45,891 nt of DNA from Leptospirales bacterium (GTDB taxonomy: Bacteria; Spirochaetota; Leptospiria; Leptospirales; Leptonemataceae): NCBI GenBank assembly GCA_016788865.1, contig JAEUSB010000018.1:1-45891 (forward strand), given 5' to 3'. A model generated the notes under the pieces. It was not told the origin of the DNA, searched no databases, and was given only the letters and a program-made list of their open reading frames with translations. Of this stretch, positions 41,729 to 45,891 are shown piece by piece (the stretch's first letter is position 1; each line of letters starts with the position of its first letter). Both the position numbers and the translations under genes were made by a program.

Positions 41729-43336
41729 ATGCTTGAAGTCGCCCTATCGATCCTCAGCCTTTCCCTGATCAATGTCTCATTGGGATTTGCGATGGCGCGT
41801 GTCCTCCATTGCAGTGAAATCAACCTGCCCAGTGCGCATTGGCTGGGCTTCGTTGCGCTGATTATTCTGCTCGAATTCTGGTCCCTTTTCCTTCCAGTAA
41901 ATATCGCATTCGTATGGGTAATTCTGGGTTCGAGCCTGCCTGGACTATTCCTTGTGGTTCGCTACCTCCTGAAAAACAGTAAACCCTTGTATCGTTTGCA
42001 CCATCTGATACCGTTAGCCGCTATTCCGGCGATTTTGTTTACAATCTATGCTGGATGCAAGCCCGTAACCTGGTATGACACTCCGCTTTATCATTTGAAT
42101 GCAATTCGCTGGATCAATGAATTCCCGGCAGTTCCCGGGCTCGCGAATTTGCACGTTCGTCTGGGATTCAACAGTAGCTTCCTGCTGTTTGGTGCCCTGT
42201 CCAATCTTGGTCCGCTTACCGGGAAGGCGGCTCACGTTGCTCTCCCCTACCTGCTGTGCATGAGTATCGCAGAAATTGCATCGCGAATTGGGCGGCGCGG
42301 GCTCGCGGGCATCCTACCGCTCCTCCTCCTGCCGTATCTCCTTGCTCGCGCATTTTCGGAAGAATCCGCTTCTCTTTCGACCGATCTGAGTACGAACTGC
42401 ATCATGCTCGTTGCCATCCTGTATTTGCTCGATCGCACAACTGTGACAAACCAGGTTCTTGCTGCGGGACTTTGCAGCCTGGCTCTAGTCTTTAAGTTCA
42501 CTGCCTTACCTCTCGCTGCCATCTGGGTTTTGATTCTTGGATTGAGCACCTTCCGTAAGAAGAGAACTTTTATACCGAACGTCCTGGTTCTCCCTGCTCT
42601 TATTCTATCCGGCTTCGTACTCCGGAATGCAATTCTATCGGGTTGGCTATTCTTTCCTGCTCCTGTTGGAAATCTTCATCTGTCCTGGTCAGTCCCAGAC
42701 TCTGTTGCAGCGGAAACGATTCAATGGATTCGAGGGTGGGCAAAATGGGGACCCGCCTTCCATCCGGGCGCGACCACCGACGCACTCGCATGGGTTCGCC
42801 CGTGGCTATCGCAGCGACGCGGGGAGCCAGAAGTGCTAATGATATTACTGACTTCTTTTTGCGTGGCGCTTTCGCTTGCTCTCAATCGATTTCGTTTGCG
42901 AATGCACACCAACCGAATTCGCCTGCTTGCGATTGGAGTTCTGGGTGCTCTCTACAATTTCGCGCTGGCTCCGGACTTTCGCTTCGCCGGGTTCTTTGTC
43001 TGGATCCTACTGATCGGGTCTTTTTTGCTGCTCCTGGCCAACCTTCGCGTCGGTTCGAGGGGCGTGCAAATTGCAGTCCTGGCATTCTCTGTGCTGTGGA
43101 TTCTCAGGCTGCACGGCATGCCAGGGATAAATTCACGCGTTGGTCTTATACAAACCCGCAGAGAAGGGAGCGCGGCCGTCAAATCAGTGCGAACGGAACA
43201 GGGGTTTGAGTATCATGTCCCGGTTGAGGGAGACCAGTGCGGTAACTCGGAAATTCCCTGTGCTCCCGGTCCTGTTCGCCTGCGAATGAGGAAATCCGGG
43301 GATATCGGCGCTGGTTTCGAACCCGCTGGCCTTTAA
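41729..43336 (+). CDS. Large polytopic membrane protein, LIC_10190/PMT-like
   Basis: This is a 535-residue integral membrane protein with about 11-13 hydrophobic helices. The topology resembles GT-C fold glycosyltransferases (PMT/ArnT-like). VTWYDTPLYHLNAIRWINEF resembles the catalytic first loop with Asp and Tyr/His. The C-terminal tail has Cys residues and an ending (GDQCGNSEIPCAPGPVRLRM) that I recall from Leptospira and Bacteroidetes membrane proteins of this size. The LIC_10190 family name is from memory, and no activity is proven. It stands between the panD-EI24 run and the sigma factor, 46 and 61 bases from each. Confidence 0.75.
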   Translation: MLEVALSILSLSLINVSLGFAMARVLHCSEINLPSAHWLGFVALIILLEFWSLFLPVNIAFVWVILGSSLPGLFLVVRYLLKNSKPLYRLHHLIPLAAIPAILFTIYAGCKPVTWYDTPLYHLNAIRWINEFPAVPGLANLHVRLGFNSSFLLFGALSNLGPLTGKAAHVALPYLLCMSIAEIASRIGRRGLAGILPLLLLPYLLARAFSEESASLSTDLSTNCIMLVAILYLLDRTTVTNQVLAAGLCSLALVFKFTALPLAAIWVLILGLSTFRKKRTFIPNVLVLPALILSGFVLRNAILSGWLFFPAPVGNLHLSWSVPDSVAAETIQWIRGWAKWGPAFHPGATTDALAWVRPWLSQRRGEPEVLMILLTSFCVALSLALNRFRLRMHTNRIRLLAIGVLGALYNFALAPDFRFAGFFVWILLIGSFLLLLANLRVGSRGVQIAVLAFSVLWILRLHGMPGINSRVGLIQTRREGSAAVKSVRTEQGFEYHVPVEGDQCGNSEIPCAPGPVRLRMRKSGDIGAGFEPAGL

Positions 43337-43397
43337 AAAATACTCTTCGCGTACTCCTTTCTGCTGTTTACTGGGTCTTTCAGTCAATGAGGCGAGT

Positions 43398-43988
43398 GTG
43401 GACAAACCAGAGATTCGAATAGTGCGCTCCGATCGGCAGGCTCTGCCGGAGCTGATTGACCGCGCGCGACACGGGGAAGAAACATCTTTTGCTGAAATCG
43501 TGCGTCGTTTCCGCCCCTCACTACTGAGGCGCGCCACCGCAATCCTCAAAGACGGTCATCTGGCCGAGGATGTTGTGCAAGAAACATTTCTCGATGCGCA
43601 CAAGAATCTGACACAGCTGAAACACAATGCTGCGTTTGCTGCATGGACGGTCCGCATATTGGTCAAACACTGTGATCGAATCCGAAGAAAGAAAACGGAG
43701 ATTTCGACGCCACCTGACAGGATGGCCGGAATAAAGGACAACAGGACTGACAACACGCAGCTCCTGGAGAAATCTGCAGCAAAATCGGAGATTCTGCGAT
43801 TTTTTGCAAAGCTGGCAAATCTCGATCAATCGATTGCAGAGTTTTACTTCGATAAGGGCAAATCGCAAAAGGAAATCGCGGATACGCTTAAGATCCCTCT
43901 TCACACCGTGAAAAACCGCATCAAGCGCGTACGCAGGAACCTGGGAAAAATGCGCGACCAATTTGAAACTCAATTGAGGGTCGCGTGA
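43398..43988 (+). CDS. ECF-type RNA polymerase sigma factor
   Basis: This is a 196-residue group 4 sigma factor. Region 2 (about residues 30-95) has SFAEIVRRFRPSLLRRATAI, HLAEDVVQETFLDAHKNL and FAAWTVRILVKHCDRIRRKK. Region 4 (about 140-190) has the helix-turn-helix SQKEIADTLKIPLHTVKNRI. The start is GTG 43398 with a GAGG 5 bases upstream. No anti-sigma factor gene is visible on either side. Instead the stop overlaps clpP, which suggests control of the sigma factor or its regulator by proteolysis. Confidence 0.93.
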   Translation: MDKPEIRIVRSDRQALPELIDRARHGEETSFAEIVRRFRPSLLRRATAILKDGHLAEDVVQETFLDAHKNLTQLKHNAAFAAWTVRILVKHCDRIRRKKTEISTPPDRMAGIKDNRTDNTQLLEKSAAKSEILRFFAKLANLDQSIAEFYFDKGKSQKEIADTLKIPLHTVKNRIKRVRRNLGKMRDQFETQLRVA

Positions 43989-44611
43989 TACTTCCGTTCT
44001 CCATTGAAGCACCCAATCTCCGCGGTGAAGCGCACGAAAACGAAAAGGCCGACTCACAAAAGACCGCCGTAGAAGCCCTGATCTCGGCCAGACATCTTGA
44101 AGATCGCAAGATCTTTCTCTGGGGACCTGTGGACGATTCTTCAGCCAGGCACATCATTGATCGCTTGCTACTACTCTCAAACAGAGATCCGTTAAAAGAA
44201 ATCACGCTCTACATTCAGAGTCCTGGAGGTGCAAACGTTTCGGGGATGGCTATCCTGGACGTGATGGACTTAATCGAGGCTCCCGTATCGACGGTCTGCC
44301 TCGGAATGGCTGCAAGCTTCGGAGCGTTGCTGTTGGTTTCAGGAGAGCCAGGGCGCCGCTTCGCGTTGCCCAATAGCCGCATTATGCTTCACCAGCCCCA
44401 CATCATGGGTCGGCTTGAGGCGGTAGCAACAGATCTAAGAATTCACGCCGAACAAATTCGAAAAGATCGCGAAAGAATAAATCAGATCATCGCAGATCGC
44501 TCCGGGCAGAGCCTGGCCCAAATTGAGAAAGACACCGACCGGGACTTCTGGCTGTCCCCGCAGCAAGCAGTAGAATACGGGCTAATCGACGGAGTTTTGG
44601 AGAGAATTTGA
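43985..44611 (+). CDS. clpP: ClpP-family serine protease subunit
   Basis: ClpP subunits form a barrel-shaped protease fed by Clp ATPases. The catalytic Ser111 lies in CLGMAASFGALLL, His136 in SRIMLHQPHI, and the Asp in DTDRDFWLSPQQAVEYG (185-187 region). YIQSPGGANVSGMAILD is also typical. The first 35 residues (with EAHENEKADSQKTAVEAL) are longer and more charged than the usual processed propeptide. The start is GTG 43985, giving GTGA overlap with the sigma factor stop. It may be a second, specialised ClpP; other clp genes are not in the window. Its end overlaps a convergent gene by 30 bases. Confidence 0.92.
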   Translation: MILPFSIEAPNLRGEAHENEKADSQKTAVEALISARHLEDRKIFLWGPVDDSSARHIIDRLLLLSNRDPLKEITLYIQSPGGANVSGMAILDVMDLIEAPVSTVCLGMAASFGALLLVSGEPGRRFALPNSRIMLHQPHIMGRLEAVATDLRIHAEQIRKDRERINQIIADRSGQSLAQIEKDTDRDFWLSPQQAVEYGLIDGVLERI

Positions 44612-45154
44612 GTTATAGCCGGGAAATTGTACATCCAACTTCCCGTGCCACACAGTTCGGTACGTACCGAATAGTCGATCCATTCCAAAGAATGCAATTC
44701 CGTAGTTGCAGCGCATGAGATGATGGAGGTGATGCAGTCGTGAAAGTTTCCGAAACCAATGAAATCTGTACAGCCAGTGCCCCTTTAAATGAAACGCGCG
44801 ATGAAAGTATTCAATCACTCCCAGGCCGTATATCAGGCCACCGGTGATCATGGCAATGGCGTTCGTCCAGGAAAGGAAAACAATGCAGCAAACGCCAATG
44901 ACGCCGCCGAGCACATACCAGCTCCATGAATGGGAATCAAAGTAACCTTGCTCGACCGTTGACTTGTAACTATTCAGCGGATACTTCACGTCGTGATGGA
45001 GATGATGACGATAGCGAACCGTATCACCTACCAGGCCGGCGTGTTCGGCCAGGCGATGCCAGGCATAGCCGACAACCTCGATAAGAAGGGGACCTCCCAG
45101 GAAGAAAAAGGCCAGAGCCGCAACAATCTCCAGAATACCCAAGAAACCCTCCAA
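44582..45154 (-). CDS. Second fatty acid hydroxylase-like membrane protein
   Basis: This is a roughly 185-190-residue di-iron hydroxylase-like membrane protein. Histidine motifs are HRLAEHAGLV, RYRHHLHHDVKYP, YFHRAFHLKGHWLYRFHWF and RLHHLHHLMRC. It ends MDRLFGTYRT, as does the protein from 25950-26552, so the two are paralogues. Membrane helices sit between the His clusters (YVLGGVIGVCCIVFLSWTNA). The first possible start is TTG 45154, but GGAGGG lies directly after that codon. A TTG 12 bases further in (45142) would use that ribosome site, so the true N-terminus may be four residues shorter. Substrate could be a fatty acid, sterol or carotenoid. Confidence 0.82.
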   Translation of the reverse strand: MEGFLGILEIVAALAFFFLGGPLLIEVVGYAWHRLAEHAGLVGDTVRYRHHLHHDVKYPLNSYKSTVEQGYFDSHSWSWYVLGGVIGVCCIVFLSWTNAIAMITGGLIYGLGVIEYFHRAFHLKGHWLYRFHWFRKLSRLHHLHHLMRCNYGIAFFGMDRLFGTYRTVWHGKLDVQFPGYNSNSLQNSVD

Positions 45155-45171
45155 AATGACACTATGTCATT
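45155..45171. promoter_or_regulatory. Inverted repeat between divergent hydroxylase and CrtC-like genes
   Basis: AATGACA (45155-45161) and TGTCATT (45165-45171) form a perfect 7-bp inverted repeat with a CTA spacer. A third copy of AATGACA lies at 45200-45206 and overlaps the start codon of the divergent gene. The dyad abuts the hydroxylase start and lies in the only space between the two genes, so one regulator could control both. No regulator gene is adjacent. Confidence 0.5.
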
Positions 45172-45200
45172 AACTGCCATTGCGACACACGCAGGACATA

Positions 45201-45891
45201 ATGACAACTTTTATTTGGGAAATTCTCCGGTCGGTTGCAAGGTCTGAACCGCACATTCAGTCTGGCACGATGTCGGCTTCCATACTTCAGAATTTTAACC
45301 TGAGCCGGTTCGAGCCTGGCCAGAAGCAGGGTCACTACGAAAGCTACTTCCAGCGGGCCAATCATCCCACACTGCCCCATGCCTTCTGGATCCGTTATAC
45401 GATTTTTAGCCCGCAGAATGCGCCGGAGAAAGCGATCGGAGAATTATGGGCCATTTACTTCGACGGAACGACGTCAAAGCACATCGCTGTAAAAGCGGAG
45501 TTCCCAATTGCTCAATGCAGCTTTGATCGGAACACGTTCAATGTGAGAATCGCAAACTCCCTCCTGAGCAATGGAAGTTTGAAGGGCCAGGCTGCAAATG
45601 GAAACGGCAGCATTGCCTGGGATCTTACCTTCACTCCAGGCCAGGAACCGTTATTCGACTTTCCGGTTTCAATGTATGAAACGGGGCTTCCAAAGGCGAA
45701 AGTTCTTGTTGGACATCCGCTGGCAAAATACAGCGGAACACTGACCATCAACGGCAAGGCGATCAAAATCCAGAACTGGATTGGAAGTCAGAATCACAAC
45801 TGGGGATCAAAACACACTGACCACTACGCATGGGGACAGGTGGCAGGTTTCCCGGGATCGCCGGACACGTTTCTGGAACTTGCAACAGCTC
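45201..45891 (+). CDS. CrtC/AttH-like lipocalin-fold protein, 3' end outside the window
   Basis: An open frame runs from ATG 45201 (or ATG 45270) to the end of the window, at least 230 codons. SFDRNTFNVRIANSLLSNGS, GSIAWDLTFTPGQEPLFDFP and QNWIGSQNHNWGSKHTDHY followed by AWGQV suggest the double-lipocalin fold of carotenoid 1,2-hydratase (CrtC)/AttH/tocopherol-cyclase-like proteins. HNWG and DHYAWGQ are the typical signatures. AGGA four bases before ATG 45201 supports that start. The family includes carotenoid hydratases and proteins of unknown substrate, so function is unassigned. It is divergent from the fatty-acid-hydroxylase gene and shares a 46-base control region. Confidence 0.78.
   Translation, partial: MTTFIWEILRSVARSEPHIQSGTMSASILQNFNLSRFEPGQKQGHYESYFQRANHPTLPHAFWIRYTIFSPQNAPEKAIGELWAIYFDGTTSKHIAVKAEFPIAQCSFDRNTFNVRIANSLLSNGSLKGQAANGNGSIAWDLTFTPGQEPLFDFPVSMYETGLPKAKVLVGHPLAKYSGTLTINGKAIKIQNWIGSQNHNWGSKHTDHYAWGQVAGFPGSPDTFLELATA

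Noticed and set aside
42643..43209. A 188-codon plus-strand frame inside the large membrane protein gene.
   Set aside because: It is out of frame within a gene that has clear membrane helices, and its Arg/Ser-rich composition is typical of a shadow frame.

Overview
The window looks like chromosomal DNA from a spirochaete of the order Leptospirales (a relative of Leptospira, Leptonema or Turneriella). This is an inference. It rests on several class III nucleotide cyclases, small lipoproteins with loose spirochaetal lipoboxes, DUF2341/LamG lipoproteins, a large membrane protein resembling the leptospiral LIC_10190 family, Gram-negative envelope genes (lpxD, lnt) and roughly 50% GC. No rRNA, tRNA, CRISPR array, insertion sequence, transposase, integrase or phage gene was seen. 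Genes are tightly packed, mostly in short runs with 4-base overlaps.

Layout. 1-3.1 kb: 3' part of a thiolase, a putative lipoprotein of unknown role, and a diheme cytochrome c closed by a clear terminator. 3.1-8.9 kb: a GapN-type aldehyde dehydrogenase, divergent from two tandem response-regulator/cyclase genes, then lpxD and a voltage-gated K+ channel. 8.9-14.5 kb: SCO1-like lipoprotein, SGNH hydrolase, a sphingosine-1-phosphate-lyase-like PLP enzyme, and a flavin monooxygenase overlapping a TetR regulator, with a perfect inverted repeat upstream. 14.5-17.9 kb: three coupled genes (secreted HExxH metallopeptidase, 92-residue protein, exported amidohydrolase). 17.9-26.6 kb: glycosyltransferase, pyrE, lnt, alpha/beta hydrolase, an SGNH-MBOAT fusion with a partner SGNH lipoprotein, and a fatty-acid-hydroxylase-like protein. 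26.8-32.8 kb: single-domain receiver, tandem-repeat secreted protein, two esterases, and a divergent pair of related DUF2341 lipoproteins. 32.9-35.4 kb: exported TlpA-MsrB fusion with exported MsrA, an NADP-binding oxidoreductase, and a small frameshifted secreted-protein gene. 35.5-40.6 kb: 7TM cyclase receptor, two tiny lipoproteins, a GAF/HD-GYP protein and a divergent GHKL ATPase. 40.6-45.9 kb: panD, EI24-like membrane protein, large membrane protein, ECF sigma factor overlapping clpP, a second fatty-acid-hydroxylase-like gene, and the start of a CrtC/AttH-like gene that leaves the window.

Main themes are envelope lipid and acyl modification (lpxD, lnt, MBOAT, SGNH, hydroxylases), periplasmic oxidative repair (SCO, TlpA-MsrB, MsrA), and cyclic-nucleotide/two-component signalling. 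The most striking observation is the tandem cyclase pair at 4805-6979. The first protein has lost both metal-binding aspartates but keeps the base-recognition Lys and transition-state Asn/Arg. The second keeps both aspartates but has lost the Lys and Asn. This reciprocal loss predicts an obligate heterodimer with one active site, like the C1/C2 halves of mammalian adenylyl cyclase, with a receiver domain on each half.
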